Source: Lepraria neglecta (Eukaryota > Ascomycota > Lecanoromycetes > Lecanorales > Stereocaulaceae). From it: a stretch of DNA of 64,000 nt. The notes under the pieces were generated by a model that was given only the letters and a program-made list of their open reading frames with translations, was not told the origin of the DNA and ran no database searches. The stretch's first letter is position 1, and each line of letters opens with the position of its first letter. The position numbers and the translations under genes were made by a program. This document shows, piece after piece, positions 22,758 to 33,379 of this stretch. The stretch lies in assembly GCA_033220425.1 (NCBI GenBank), contig CM065652.1:248001-312000 (forward strand), in the 5' to 3' direction.

Positions 22758-25193
22758 ATGGCATCCGCATTCGCAACAGTAGCCCCAGCGTCCACCCAAA
22801 CCCCGCTAGAAACAGCCAGCTCGAACGATCCCCGACCGCGCAACCAGGACAATCGTAATACCTTCAGAGGTGGGCGTGGCGGTCCCAGAGGCGGCGCTTC
22901 AAGAGGAAACCGACGAGGGGGAGGAGAGAACCAAAGAGCAAATGGACGGCCTAACCAGCGCGCTCGACGACGGTCAAGCACTGCAAGCCAATTAGCAGCG
23001 CCCCCCGTACCACCACCTCCTGGTCTTGGCGGTGGAGGCAGCTTTGGTGGTCGCCTGACCAAAGATGCCGAAAAAGGAGAAGGCGATGTGGCGGGGAAGC
23101 AGTCAGAGGAAGGGCAGGATGCCGGAGTAGACGAGGATGTTGAGGCTGAAGTCTGCTTCATTTGTGCTTCCCCAGTGGTACACAACTCTGTTGCTCCCTG
23201 CAATCACCGGACTTGCCATATCTGTGCGCTGAGATTAAGAGCTTTGTACAAGACGAGAGCTTGCGCACATTGTCGTACGGAAGCGAAGTTCGTAATATTC
23301 ACGGACGATGCCATGAAACGCTATGAGGACTTTGTTGAGGCAGATTTTCAGGAGACGGACGAGGTGCTGGGGATCAAGTACGAGCAGAAGGAAATCCACA
23401 GCGATACCCTCCTATTACTACGGTACAACTGCCCCGACGAAACCTGTGACGTTGCTTGCAAGGGGTGGCCAGCCCTTCATCACCACGTTAGAACGATTCA
23501 TCACAAGGTCATGTGTGATCTCTGCACGAGGAACAAGAAAGTCTTCACGCATGAGCATGAATTATTTACACAACAAGAGCTTCGCAAGCATGAGAAGTTT
23601 GGAGACGACAACCCTGGAGCTGTGGATCAGAGTGGTTTCAAGGGTCATCCAGAATGTGGTTTCTGTCGACAACGATTCTATGGTGATGATGAGCTCTATG
23701 TTCACTGCAGGGAGAAGCATGAGAAATGCCACATATGTGATAGAAGGGACCCAGTAAGGCAACAGCAATACTACGTTGACTATGACTCCTTAGAGCAGCA
23801 CTTTCGTAAGGATCACTTCCTCTGTGCTGACCAAGAATGCATGGACAAGAAATTTATCGTCTTTGAGTCGGAAATGGATCTTAAGGCACACCAATTGGAA
23901 GCCCATCCGAATGGACTGACGAAGGATGCCAGAAGAGATGCAAGAAGGGTTGATATATCTACGTTTGACTACCGCACACCACATCAAGATCATCGAGGAG
24001 AAAGGAGGGAAAGGGACGGAAGGGGAAGAGGTCGAGGGAGAGACCCAAACACAGAAGCTCTGCCACAATCTACAGCCCAGCCGATGCGTCGAGATGAGCT
24101 GGCATATCAAAGGCAAATGGCAATTCAGAACGCTCAAGCGGCTACAGCAAGGACCTTTGGTGGCCAGCTAACCTCTACCGATGCTTATGCCGCCAGACCG
24201 AGTGGTGGAAATCAAAGTACTGTCACTGCACCTCGCAATAATGCTTCTACGAATACCTCCTTTCCTGCCATGGAGAATCCGAACCTCAATCCTGCCTCAA
24301 ACACAACACCTGCGTCTCTCGCACCTTCTCCAGCTTTGACTCCACAAGAACAAGCTCGACGATTGCAGCACTCTGCAGTCATGGACCGAGCCTCTACAAT
24401 GCTCAAACATGACCAAACGAAGATCTCAGACTTCCGCAGCCAGGTCTCCACCTATCGCACTTCCGACATCTCCGCATCTCAGCTTATAGACACATTCTTC
24501 TCACTTTTCGACGTATCCTCAGCTAACCTCGGCAAACTCATCAAAGAGCTCGCCGATATCTACGAGAACGAAGCTAAGCGCAACGATCTACTTAAAGCGT
24601 GGAATGACTGGCGCGCCATCAACGAAGACTATCCGTCGTTACCAGGACCTTTACCGGGCTCATCCACTGCAGCGGGTAGTGGTGGTCATAGAGTTCTCAA
24701 ACTGAAGAGCTCGACAGCTCAATCATCTCGCTCAGCGGTCAGCAAGCAAGGCAGCTGGCAAAATGCCTCGAACTCCAACCCATTTCCATCTATGCCAGCT
24801 ATATCAGCCAATCGAGCTGGGGCAGGTCGCGTGGGAGCTACGCCGTGGGTCGGATCATCATCTTCGTCAAGACCGCCACCTGCAACATCACGACCAACAT
24901 CCAGACCGCCGGCAGCTGGTAAAGCAAATACTTCCGAAGCAGACGCCTTTCCTGCATTGCCTGCATCGGCGAAACCGAATACCATGATATTCGGGCTTAC
25001 CAGGGGCACCGTGAGGTGGGATGACGGGAGAAGTGGGGGCAATCCTGTTAATCCATGGGGAGGCCCGAATGGAAGTAGCAGTGGGGCTGCTACACCTGCA
25101 GCTGCACCAGCTGCTGAGATGGATGCAGAGCCCGAGTTTGGGAAGAAGAAGGGGAATAAGAACAAGAAGCAGACTTTGTATAAGTTTGGCTAA
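22758..25193 (+). CDS. HEL2: RING/C2H2 E3 ubiquitin ligase of ribosome quality control (Hel2/ZNF598)
   Basis: A single uninterrupted 811-residue frame. After an RG-rich N-terminus, a RING finger (CFICASPV, CNHRTCHICALR, CAHCRTE) spans about residues 132-178. A series of C2H2 fingers follows to about 390 (CPDETCDVACKGWPALHHHV, CGFCRQRFYGDDELYVHCRE, CHICDR, FLCADQECMDKKFIVFESEM). The C-terminal half is disordered, with a helical segment near 540-630 and the conserved last part (FPALPA, WG, QTLYKFG). This is the Hel2/ZNF598 layout. The protein marks collided ribosomes by ubiquitinating 40S proteins. Confidence 0.95.
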   Translation: MASAFATVAPASTQTPLETASSNDPRPRNQDNRNTFRGGRGGPRGGASRGNRRGGGENQRANGRPNQRARRRSSTASQLAAPPVPPPPGLGGGGSFGGRLTKDAEKGEGDVAGKQSEEGQDAGVDEDVEAEVCFICASPVVHNSVAPCNHRTCHICALRLRALYKTRACAHCRTEAKFVIFTDDAMKRYEDFVEADFQETDEVLGIKYEQKEIHSDTLLLLRYNCPDETCDVACKGWPALHHHVRTIHHKVMCDLCTRNKKVFTHEHELFTQQELRKHEKFGDDNPGAVDQSGFKGHPECGFCRQRFYGDDELYVHCREKHEKCHICDRRDPVRQQQYYVDYDSLEQHFRKDHFLCADQECMDKKFIVFESEMDLKAHQLEAHPNGLTKDARRDARRVDISTFDYRTPHQDHRGERRERDGRGRGRGRDPNTEALPQSTAQPMRRDELAYQRQMAIQNAQAATARTFGGQLTSTDAYAARPSGGNQSTVTAPRNNASTNTSFPAMENPNLNPASNTTPASLAPSPALTPQEQARRLQHSAVMDRASTMLKHDQTKISDFRSQVSTYRTSDISASQLIDTFFSLFDVSSANLGKLIKELADIYENEAKRNDLLKAWNDWRAINEDYPSLPGPLPGSSTAAGSGGHRVLKLKSSTAQSSRSAVSKQGSWQNASNSNPFPSMPAISANRAGAGRVGATPWVGSSSSSRPPPATSRPTSRPPAAGKANTSEADAFPALPASAKPNTMIFGLTRGTVRWDDGRSGGNPVNPWGGPNGSSSGAATPAAAPAAEMDAEPEFGKKKGNKNKKQTLYKFG

Positions 25194-25838
25194 TGGATGC
25201 TTCAAATCTCAGCCCGGGCACCTTGGGAGTTTCTCCTCGTTGGCGATCCATTGATGTTTATGAGGGATGAAGGTTTTTGGTCGATGATTATAGATTCATG
25301 TATCTTTGGAAGGAGCCGCTAAAATGCATAGGGCGTTCAGTAGCGGATGACCTGTTTCTGCATTTAGACTATACAGCGATCTTTCTCTGCTTTCGAGAGA
25401 GAATACTGGCCTGTTCCTTGCAAGCATTTGCGAGCCACGTTCGGTGGCAAATGTCTTGGCAGCATTCAAGCGCTAGCCGCCGGCGTCAACGCAAGTCATC
25501 CTGGACGAATCACTCTCATGAAACGAGCAATTTCAAAACATGAGTTTCAGAATCATGAGTGAAGATATCAAGCAGTTGTTTCCTATTATCTTCTATTGTC
25601 CAAAAGGTCTTGTGACAACATTGACGTGGGCGTACGTCGCACATTGACACAATGAAGTGTTACAATTCGCGCTTTGTTGCTTTATCCTCTTTCTTACTTC
25701 TGTGTACATGTAAGTTGTTGATGCTAGTCATCTTCTCTTCTCAACATAGAGTGCCGCTCTCGAGGTTTACTGTCTTATCTACCATTCTATCGTGCCGAAA
25801 AGAAAACCGTTCCTTGTCCCAAATCCAGCTACTGCAAA
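25194..25838. other. Intergenic, upstream of the CAP protein gene
   Basis: No gene supported. A frame running in from 25652 overlaps the CAP gene out of phase and shows no domain. Confidence 0.5.
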
Positions 25839-26730
25839 ATGCATCTCCCACTCCTGCCTCTCTCCCTTCTCGCCCTCCTCCCTACCCTCGCATCATCCGT
25901 CATAGTCTACCAAACCTCGACACTGACTGTCGCCGCCGCCGCAGCCACCTCATACGTAACAGCAGCCAGCTCACTTGCGCCCAGCGCAGCCCCATCATCT
26001 ACACCAAGCTCAACCACATCCTCCTCCCCCGCGGCTGCAGCCCCCTCCTCGTCAAACTCCCAATATACATCCGACACGACCTTCGAATCCTCAATCCTCA
26101 ACAGCACAAACACCTACCGCAACCTCTACAACGCCACCTCCCTAACCTGGAACACAACCCTTGCCAGCTATGCCTCCACCTACGCAGACAAATGTATCTT
26201 CGCACACTCGCATGGACCGTATGGTGAGAATATAGCGGAAACGTATCCGAATGTTACGGCTACGGTGGAGGGGTGGGGGGGTGAGGGGAAGAAGTATAAT
26301 TGGGGACATCCGGGGTTTGGGGAGGGGACTGGGCATTTTACGCAGTTGGTTTGGAAGGGGACGACGAGTGTTGGGTGAGTTTCTTGCCACTGGTTTTTCC
26401 GATATTAGAGGACGAAATTTGGCTGACTTTGAATTCTGCAGCTGCGGGAGGTTTGATTGTGATAGGAATGCTGTGAAAGGGAATGCGACGGGGTGGTTGG
26501 TTGTTTGTGAATATTGGCCACCGGGGAATGTTGAGGGGGAGTACAGCCAGGAAGTTAACAAGGAGATTGTGAAGTGCGTCGCTAACGGGGGTGGAGAGGC
26601 GGGGAAGGTTGCGCAAGAGTTGTGTGTGAAGATCAATGGTGCGGAGAGGAGTGGGAGAGTTTTCAGGGTTTGGAGTTGGGAGGCGGTATTGGTTGCTGGG
26701 GCGTGGATTTTGGTGCGTGCGGCATTATGA
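25839..26730 (+). CDS. Secreted CAP/PR-1-like protein, probably GPI-anchored
   Basis: Exons 25839-26374 and 26442-26730, 274 residues; the intron has GTGAGT/TGCAG and joins GG|C. A signal peptide (MHLPLLPLSLLALLPTLASS) is followed by an Ala/Ser/Pro-rich stalk (residues 20-75), then a CAP domain: ILNSTNTYRNLYN, LTWNTTLASYASTYADKC, FAHSHGPYGENIAE, GHFTQLVWKGTTSVGC and WLVVCEYWPPGN. The family's His and Glu residues (HSHGPYGENIA, GHFTQLVW) are present. The C-terminus ends in a hydrophobic run (AVLVAGAWILVRAAL) after a Ser/Gly stretch, as in GPI signals. Yeast Pry proteins of this family bind and export sterols; the cargo here is unknown. Confidence 0.9.
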
Positions 26731-27267
26731 TTGAAGAGTGAACGAAAAGGTATCAGGATGTACCTAACGCCAAGAGGAGGGGTGAGATGACGTGCAACGA
26801 TTGATGATTGTTTTGGACCATTGGATAGCGTTGATTGAGATCTATATAAGATACATGGCATGCATGTCCAAACTTCTGAAAATTTGGCTCTGAGAGCTTT
26901 CCCCAGCCTTTTTCCTGGCTTCACAGGTAGTTCCCTAGTGTTTCCCTGCAAGTTGTACTAGTAATAGCGCCCTTTGGCGCAACCGAAATCGAAGTGCTTG
27001 CCACTAATAGCATTTCTTCCAACGTGCGAGAAAGCACTTGGAGAGTGCTGTACTGAAATAGCTACCTCGTATAACACTCCTCTCTCCTGGTAACGCCTGG
27101 TATTTCGTGGACTCGTGTGTTTCTCGTAGAAGAAGACAAAGAGATGCATGCGGAAGGAGTATAGGTCTCAGAAAATAGTGATGTCGCCCACAAGTCCAAG
27201 CTTATAGGGCCAGCGTATTTGCTAGCGAGGCCGTCATGTGATGATAAGATGCGAAACGATGTTGGGA
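26731..27267. other. Intergenic, convergent genes
   Basis: Lies between the 3' ends of the CAP gene and the FAR1-domain gene. No coding frame supported. Confidence 0.6.
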
Positions 27268-28245
27268 TCAGTGATCGCAGCATTTGCAAGCGCACTTGTG
27301 AGCACCAGCTTCACCCGAAGGGTTACCATTCAGACCGGCACTGGGATCTATCGGACCATCAGCTTGACGTGAACATGAAATCTCCTCAAACATAGTCATA
27401 CCTTGCATCTGCAACGCAGGATCCGTAGGGATCTCCGGCTCCGTCCTCTGCGTAAGTTGTTTCGCAGGCGTCGACTTAGCAGAATCACTTCGGTTAATCT
27501 TAGCCTTGAGATTATAAACATCCTGCGCCGTAACATCAGGATTGAACTGCTGCTGCAACAGCTCCAACACCTGTTTCGGGCTCTTCTTATCATTGAACGC
27601 CTGCCTCGCTACCTCCACTGCCTCGGGCCCCAACTGCCTCAAACTCGGATGCGCAGTAGCATTCGACGAAGGAGCATGCCCATTGTGCTTATCATGCATC
27701 ATAGTCAACACCCAATTCCCAGCAGCATTCCGCTTCGCCCTTGCCTTCCATTTACAGCCCACGAGTCTCCTTGTCCTATTCTTGCGCACGCGTGTTTCGT
27801 CGGTTAGGTGCCAGTGATTGACGTATTCGCCGCCACGATCGCAGCGGACATAGGCGATGCCGCGTTTGTAGTTGTTGCTTGAGGTGACGCACGCGTAGCC
27901 ATGGCGGCGCGCGTGCTCTTGACATGCTTTCATGAGTTGGGGGAGGTCGGTGAATTCGCCTTCTGGTGGTGGGGGCATGCCATTGTATTCGTCGGTTTGG
28001 TAGGGGGTGCTGGGTTGGGGAGGTGGTGCTGTGGGGTCGGTGCCGAGGGGCGGGGGATAGTAGTCTTCTTGGAGGTAGTCCATTGCGGGACTTGGAGAGA
28101 GAAGAGGACTGCTTTGCGAGATGTATCTCTTCAAGTACTGGATGCTGGTGGTAATGTCCGTATCGAAGTTGATGGATTGAGGACTTGGGGAATGGTTCAA
28201 GGACAGATGTCGCGGATTTATGGGTGAGGCGCTAGTCTGCGCCAA
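27268..28245 (-). CDS. FAR1/WRKY-GCM1-type DNA-binding domain protein
   Basis: A single 325-residue frame. Residues about 100-195 form a FAR1-like zinc domain: LMKACQEHARRHGYACVTSS, YVRCDRGGEY, RRLVGCKWKARAKRNAAGNW and the closing HDKHNGHAPS with its His pair. A helical segment follows (EAVEVARQAFNDKKSPKQVL, QFNPDVTAQDVYNLKAKINR), which in Mutator-like transposases and plant FAR1/FHY3 precedes the catalytic core. No DDE transposase core is present, and the protein ends in a Cys cluster (CACKCCDH). This looks like a host gene derived from a MULE transposase N-terminus. Likely nuclear and DNA-binding. An alternative start is MDYLQEDYYPPP (about residue 55). Confidence 0.8.
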   Translation of the reverse strand: MAQTSASPINPRHLSLNHSPSPQSINFDTDITTSIQYLKRYISQSSPLLSPSPAMDYLQEDYYPPPLGTDPTAPPPQPSTPYQTDEYNGMPPPPEGEFTDLPQLMKACQEHARRHGYACVTSSNNYKRGIAYVRCDRGGEYVNHWHLTDETRVRKNRTRRLVGCKWKARAKRNAAGNWVLTMMHDKHNGHAPSSNATAHPSLRQLGPEAVEVARQAFNDKKSPKQVLELLQQQFNPDVTAQDVYNLKAKINRSDSAKSTPAKQLTQRTEPEIPTDPALQMQGMTMFEEISCSRQADGPIDPSAGLNGNPSGEAGAHKCACKCCDH

Positions 28246-28704
28246 GCCTTTCTAAGGTTCTCCAATCATCTCACAACGGCTTTCTTGCTTCTCAGCTTTT
28301 GACTGTGAATTTCGCAATGCGGGGTAAATTACAATGTGATGTAATTGAGGAGCCCACAGGGATAAGAAGCGCCTTGATGCAGCTCTCTTCTTCTCTCACT
28401 TCCCACGTGGGAAAAGTGCCCTAGTCCTGGTACACTGTTCCTTTGCAATCATTCAGCATATTCGCTCATACCCACTCTCTTTCCCATCATCACGACAAGT
28501 TTCTGCAACTTGTGCGATCAGTCGCCGGACTTCTACCATCCAATACCAGACAAAGTAATAAAAACCTCTCACAGATTGATTCAAACCACTAGTTCACTAG
28601 CTCAGGCTCCTTATCCTCTACACACACTAAAGTTTTTTTCCCTTGCTACCACGATCAGAGGCCTTGGTCTAAGCCCATCACTTTGTCCAGTTCCTATTTT
28701 CATC
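28246..28704. other. Divergent intergenic region, FAR1-domain / F-box
   Basis: Upstream region shared by two divergently transcribed genes. A frame open from 28510 runs into the F-box gene, but its first 65 residues are not domain-like. Confidence 0.5.
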
Positions 28705-29778
28705 ATGGCTTCTCAGAGTGCACAATCTGCGCTGCAAACCAGCCAACTAGCAGATCTTACCCCCACAATGTCTTCTGACAGCTCCCAGCCCAGTGCAAAA
28801 ACCACTCAGCCCTCGAGCCTCTTTGGTTCCTTACCCAAAGAGCTTCTTGAACAGATTTATGTTCGATCTGAGAATGTGGAGCTACCCCTCATAAACCGCC
28901 ACTTCCATCAATCTCTATCCCACAATTTCATTCGTGTTCGCTTTTGTGCCCACGTATTTTATCACGGCAGGAAACCGAACGGCTTCTATCCTCCTGACCA
29001 TGTGGGTATGGCTCCGGTACAGACGTGGATCTTCCAACACAAGTGGTTTTCAAACAACCTCGCGAAGAAGGTGGAAAGCGAAGTAATTCGGCTTCAGCGT
29101 GGGAACGAACATGCGAATCGATTTCAGGATGGCAATAGAGTACTTCATCTACGTCCAAAGGACAGGGTCCAGGTTGCCTTTAGCACCACGGTTCCGAAAG
29201 AGCTGCTCAAAGGAACATGGACCCATGGCAAGGTACGTCTTTTTATGACTATTCCTGCCTATTTGGTACCGTGAAGGGATTGTGACCTAATTTGGAAGAG
29301 CAAAAGATTGGGTTCAGCCCCTACATGCTCCCAAAATACGCTTCATGATGCTATGGTTCTCCAATGAAGCAAATGCTGACTCTGCAATTCTGCGCAGGTC
29401 AAACTCTGCTGTCGACTCTTACGGTGGGGGGTAGACGTTCGCTATGCGAAAGAATTCGCGTCCAAAAGGATGGCAGACGCAATTGCTCAGCAAAAGCCGT
29501 CAGCCGTAAGGCTTCTACACGGGAAGTTCCGAACAAGGTTTGACCACGAGCACTTCAGACAAGCGGTTTTCTTTGGCTGTGATAAAGTTATCACTGAGAT
29601 AATGGTGGAAGCGAACGCAAATCCGGGGGGTGCTGGTCGACCATTTATCTACTGGGAAGACGCAGACGTCGAGAAGGAGGCGAGATGCATGGTGAAGAGG
29701 GGAGACGTACAGGGTCAGTGGCTACTGGATTTACTACATTCGAGAGGCAAATCACTGAATAATGAGCGGTATGGGTGA
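28705..29778 (+). CDS. F-box-like protein
   Basis: Exons 28705-29232 and 29398-29778, 302 residues. The intron (29233-29397) has donor GTACGT and acceptor CGCAG, with phase 0 on both sides. A degenerate F-box (SLFGSLPKELLEQIYVRSEN, then VELPLINRHFHQSLS) sits at about residues 45-80. The rest (MAPVQTWIFQHKWFSNNLAK, VKLCCRLLRWGVDVRYAKEF) resembles the variable C-terminal part of fungal F-box families, with possible ankyrin-like helices. Probably an SCF substrate receptor; substrate unknown. Its 3' flank is a 65-bp repeat array. Confidence 0.7.
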
Positions 29779-29929
29779 GGCGACTGGAAGCAACCAAAGC
29801 CCGCATCGTCGGGACCAAAGTGGTGACGTCTTTGAACCTGGTAAGTATCTCTTCCTTGTCTCGCAATCGGAGCTCGCTGACAGATCTCAAAGGCGCCATG
29901 TACGGACTTCTCTCCGTCGGAATGGCGAG

Positions 29930-30545
29930 TTCTTGGGCAGCTTCAGCATGCATTATCTCGGCACACAGATTAGATAGCATATTTTATGAGAGAACGATAG
30001 CCATTCTTGAACAATTAGACATGATACCAGGCATGCACCCCCTGTGAACTCTTCGATTTAGCCACTCTAACCGATTTCACAAGCGCCATTGAAGGGTTCC
30101 TTCCCGAAGATGTGGCAGGTTCTTGGGCATCTTTCCCGATGCATTGGTCAGAGGCACTTGGATAACATCCAGTGTTTTGCACGGACTTAGGTAGACTTCT
30201 TGAAATTATTACTCAAACGCACTTGTCAACTCACAAAGCTGGGCAAGAATATTCGATTATCCCCCTAAATACTTCGCTCAAATAGACTTAGCAGCATACA
30301 AGTTCTCGCAAGGACTTGGGTATCCTCCCCACATGCACTGCTCAATCAAAGTCATCAGCACACACGTTCTCGCTGGAACTCGGGTGATCTCCCCATACGC
30401 ACTGCTCCATCAAACTCACCAGCACCCATATTCTGCAAGAAACTTGGGTCATTTCCCCATGCGCTCTACCCAAGCACAGTCATCAGTACACCATGTTTCC
30501 GTCAGAATATAGGGCTGTTCCCCCAAACGCACTGCTGTCCACAGG
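29930..30545 (+). repeat. Degenerate tandem repeat, unit about 65 bp (array A)
   Basis: A phased motif of the type CTTGGG...CCCCATGCGCACTGCTC recurs at about 29932, 30122, 30186, 30251, 30315, 30379, 30443 and 30508. Spacings between neighbouring motifs are 64-65 bp (the gap from 29932 to 30122 is about three units). The best-kept units are between 30300 and 30545. No frame is kept open across the units. Confidence 0.7.
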
Positions 30546-30639
30546 CTCAAGTCCCCATGAAACGGCAAACTGTGAGGCTCAGTCCCAAAGTAGTTTCATG
30601 GATTTCCGTCCAATTCCCAGTCTAGTTGGGGACTGCTGA

Positions 30640-30905
30640 GGCCAGATGCCCAATGTTCGAGCATGTGTCCAGTTCCACTGACTTTGTACTTGGCATCTTC
30701 TGAGGGTTAGCTACCAAGCAGTTGAGCATGCACCCTACTCCACTGACTTTATCATTGGCAAATTTTGAGGGTTAATAACCAACCGGTTGAGCGTAAGCCC
30801 TGCACAAGCGATTTTCTAATTAGCAACATCGAGGGTAGATAATCAAGCAGTTGAGCATACGCCTTACTCCACTGACTTCGTTATTAGCAACTTCTGAGGG
30901 TTAAT
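30640..30905 (+). repeat. Tandem repeat, unit 65 bp (array B)
   Basis: TGAGGGTTA occurs at about 30701, 30766, 30830 (diverged) and 30895, 65 bp apart. Each is preceded by CCACTGACTT and followed by ACCAA or AATCAAGCAGTTGAGC. There are four clear units, the third the most diverged. The sequence differs from array A but the period is the same. Confidence 0.75.
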
Positions 30906-31013
30906 TACCAATCATTGGCGCAGTCGGACAGCTCCGCTGTCTCTCTGGTAGTTAAATCATGGGCTCAAGCTCGCTCCATTTGCACATGATCGGGGTTAAT
31001 TCCTATTGATTTC

Positions 31014-33128
31014 CTAATGTCTCCATATTCTGACCGCTTTATCCTTCCCTCCACTGGCAACTTTCCCGCCATCTGGGCTCCAATCCACTGCATAGACCTC
31101 ATCCTTATGTCCTGGTAGATCTTCCTTCAACTTTCCGGCTAGAGAAATCAAGGGTTAGCATCCCACTTTGAAGTAATAATGTTGGTATCTGGAGTAGAAA
31201 ACGTTGCCAAAAGACACATCTTAGGAGCAGCGAATGGATGATTTAGAAGGTAAATAGCCCTGAAAAGTGAGTGAACTTACTCCTAACATCCCAGACTTTC
31301 AGTGTGCAATCCTTGCTACCACTGACCAGCAACCTGCTATCAGGGCTAAAACAGCTCATATACACCGCTCCCACATGCCCTCGAAGTGTAGTTATGAACT
31401 TTCCATCTCGTGCGTTCCAGAGCTTAACGTGATTGTCAAAGCCGGAGCTGGCGATATAGAGCCCGTCTGGGGAGAAAATTACGTGGTTGACTTGTTTCTG
31501 GTGGCCCATGAGGCGGGCAAGAGGTTTTGTCGAGGTGGAGGGCTCCCAGAGAAAAATTGTGAAGTCGTCGCTAGTTCGTTAGCAAAGCGCTGTCATCTGA
31601 GAGCATAGAGTATTACCTTGCAGTCACCAATCGTTCGACAATCTGATTATTAATAGTAGCAGCCTTCTCAAACCGTTCCTTAGCTTTGGCTATCTTCCCT
31701 TCTTCAGTCGGTGGAATCTCGCCCGTATGGTCATGATAGGCTGTCCTGAGCACAAAGTCCGTAGAGAGCGCCAGATGATTCACCCAATGAGCATGCGATG
31801 AGAGCGTATGTATCAGAGTGCCTTTGGTAGCATCCCAGACCTTGACGGTCTTATCCTGCGAGGATGTATAGATCCTCCCTGTCCCACCCCACCGCACACA
31901 AGAAACAGAGCCTTTATGCCCACTCAGTACCGTCTCTATCTGTTTTGACACCACATCCCATATCCGCACAGTAGCATCTTTCGAGCTAGAAGCCAATCGC
32001 GGTCGGCCTAGCGTTTGTAGATGGTAAGGCTCCCAAGCTAGACCGTTGACCCATTTTGTATGGCCTTTGAGGGGTGCGCCCAATGCCTTTCCTGTCTTGG
32101 GATCCCAAAGCCTAACAGTATTGTCCATGCTGCCTGTGGCTATAGTCGTGTCATCTGGTGACCAGCTGACCACTAGAACCCAGCTTGTGTGGTCTTTTAG
32201 CGTGTACATAGGGGTACCGGTATCGCAGTCAAATATCCTGGCTGTATTGTCCCCACTTCCGGTTACTAGCCTTGACGAAGAGGAAGGCGAGAAGGATGTA
32301 GCCAGTATTGCTTCGCCATGACCGGGTATTGAGGACGAACATCTTGACACTGCGCGGACACGGAAGACGGCTTGGGGAGTGTACTGTAGGCCTGTAAACG
32401 GGTCAGAATCCCCTTTACTAGTGCGCGGGTGGGTTGCGGAACAAGACTAAGGACCATATGGGGGGTAAATACCCGACCATTTGCTCCCAAAGCATGGTCT
32501 GAAAACTCAAAGAGCGACGGGAATCAAGGGCTAAGTGGCCCAAGGATACACATACTGATTGAATCTTCGGTGGTTTTGAGGCCCGGTTTCTGCGAAATTC
32601 CCGTCAGCACACCTCTATATGGATTTCAAGGAGGGTTATAAGCCATTTTTAGGGAACAGGCCGTGGGTAATAGCCCGAAATAATGTGATGCTATATGGGT
32701 AAAAAGGGTTCCGAAAGGTACGTACGAGGAGAGAATGGTAGAGATCACTGGATATGTCAAGGGTGTTGTGCAGGTTTGACTGGCCAATATCCGAACGGTA
32801 GGTAAATCTGTAAGGGATTCTTTCGGAGGAATCCTGCTAAATTGTCAGTACGAGGGGTAAAATCCCGAGTTAGTGAGAGTCACTTGTGGTCTAGGGCACC
32901 TACGTTCCTCTGCAGAGTATTCAAGAGCAGTTCGAGGTTTTTGACTGTGGCATCTGCAACAGGTATTGAGACAGGTGCACCGGATGATTGCCCGGTTGCT
33001 TGATCGTAGAATTGGACTCGAATGCTACCCAGATTGTCTGGGATTGAGTCGATGTCTTGCTGTTCTCGAGCTTTCTCAGCGACTGCGATGCATTGTCGCT
33101 TGCTTGGTGGAGGGACGATAGTGGCCAT
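31014..33128 (-). CDS. RSA4: 60S ribosome assembly WD40 protein Rsa4/Notchless
   Basis: Six exons on the minus strand: 33128-32904, 32836-32726, 32589-32556, 32412-31617, 31570-31281 and 31138-31014, total 526 residues; all phases close. The N-terminal NLE domain (SIRVQFYDQATGQSSGAPVS, then LELLLNTLQRN) is followed by an eight-bladed WD40 propeller (SGSKDCTLKVWD, GSGDNTARIFD, TGSMDNTVRLWDPKTGKA, SSSKDATVRIWD, TSSQDKTVKVWD). The C-terminus is the family-typical LPGHKDEVYAVDWSPDGGKV and AVRIW-RH. Rsa4 is pulled off pre-60S particles by the Rea1/Midasin AAA ATPase. The acceptor of exon 4 (after AAAG at 32413) is the least certain join. It is head to head with MSH4. Confidence 0.95.
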
Positions 33129-33379
33129 TGTGAGGAGGCTTCTGAATTTTCCCCAGCTGGTCAATAAGGAAGTTTGGCGTCTGGCTTTTGCGGTATGCAC
33201 GGTGGTCAGAGTGTGCAAAGATTTGAAATTCGATATCGGTAGCGGGCGCCAATTTTGGCGCCAATTCTGGACGGGCTTTCCGCCAACTTTCCCTTCGTCT
33301 TCAGGCTTCAACATTCCCTCCTCCAACGTGACTCGAACCCTGCCTGTAGCAGTGTCTTCAGGTGAAGACCGTGCTCACA
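33129..33379. promoter_or_regulatory. Shared divergent promoter of RSA4 and MSH4
   Basis: About 250 bp separates the two start codons. It contains the direct repeat TTTTGGCGCCAATT-like GGCGCCAATTTTGGCGCCAA (around 33244-33264), a candidate E2F/MCB-like or palindromic GGCGCC control site. A constitutive ribosome-biogenesis gene and a meiosis gene would share it. Confidence 0.45.

Noticed and set aside
24719-25165. 148-codon minus-strand frame
   Set aside because: Antisense shadow of the Pro/Ser/Gly-rich C-terminus of HEL2.
29930-30905. Regular spaced repeats resembling a CRISPR-like layout
   Set aside because: The repeats are contiguous tandem units without unique spacers, in a eukaryotic genome.
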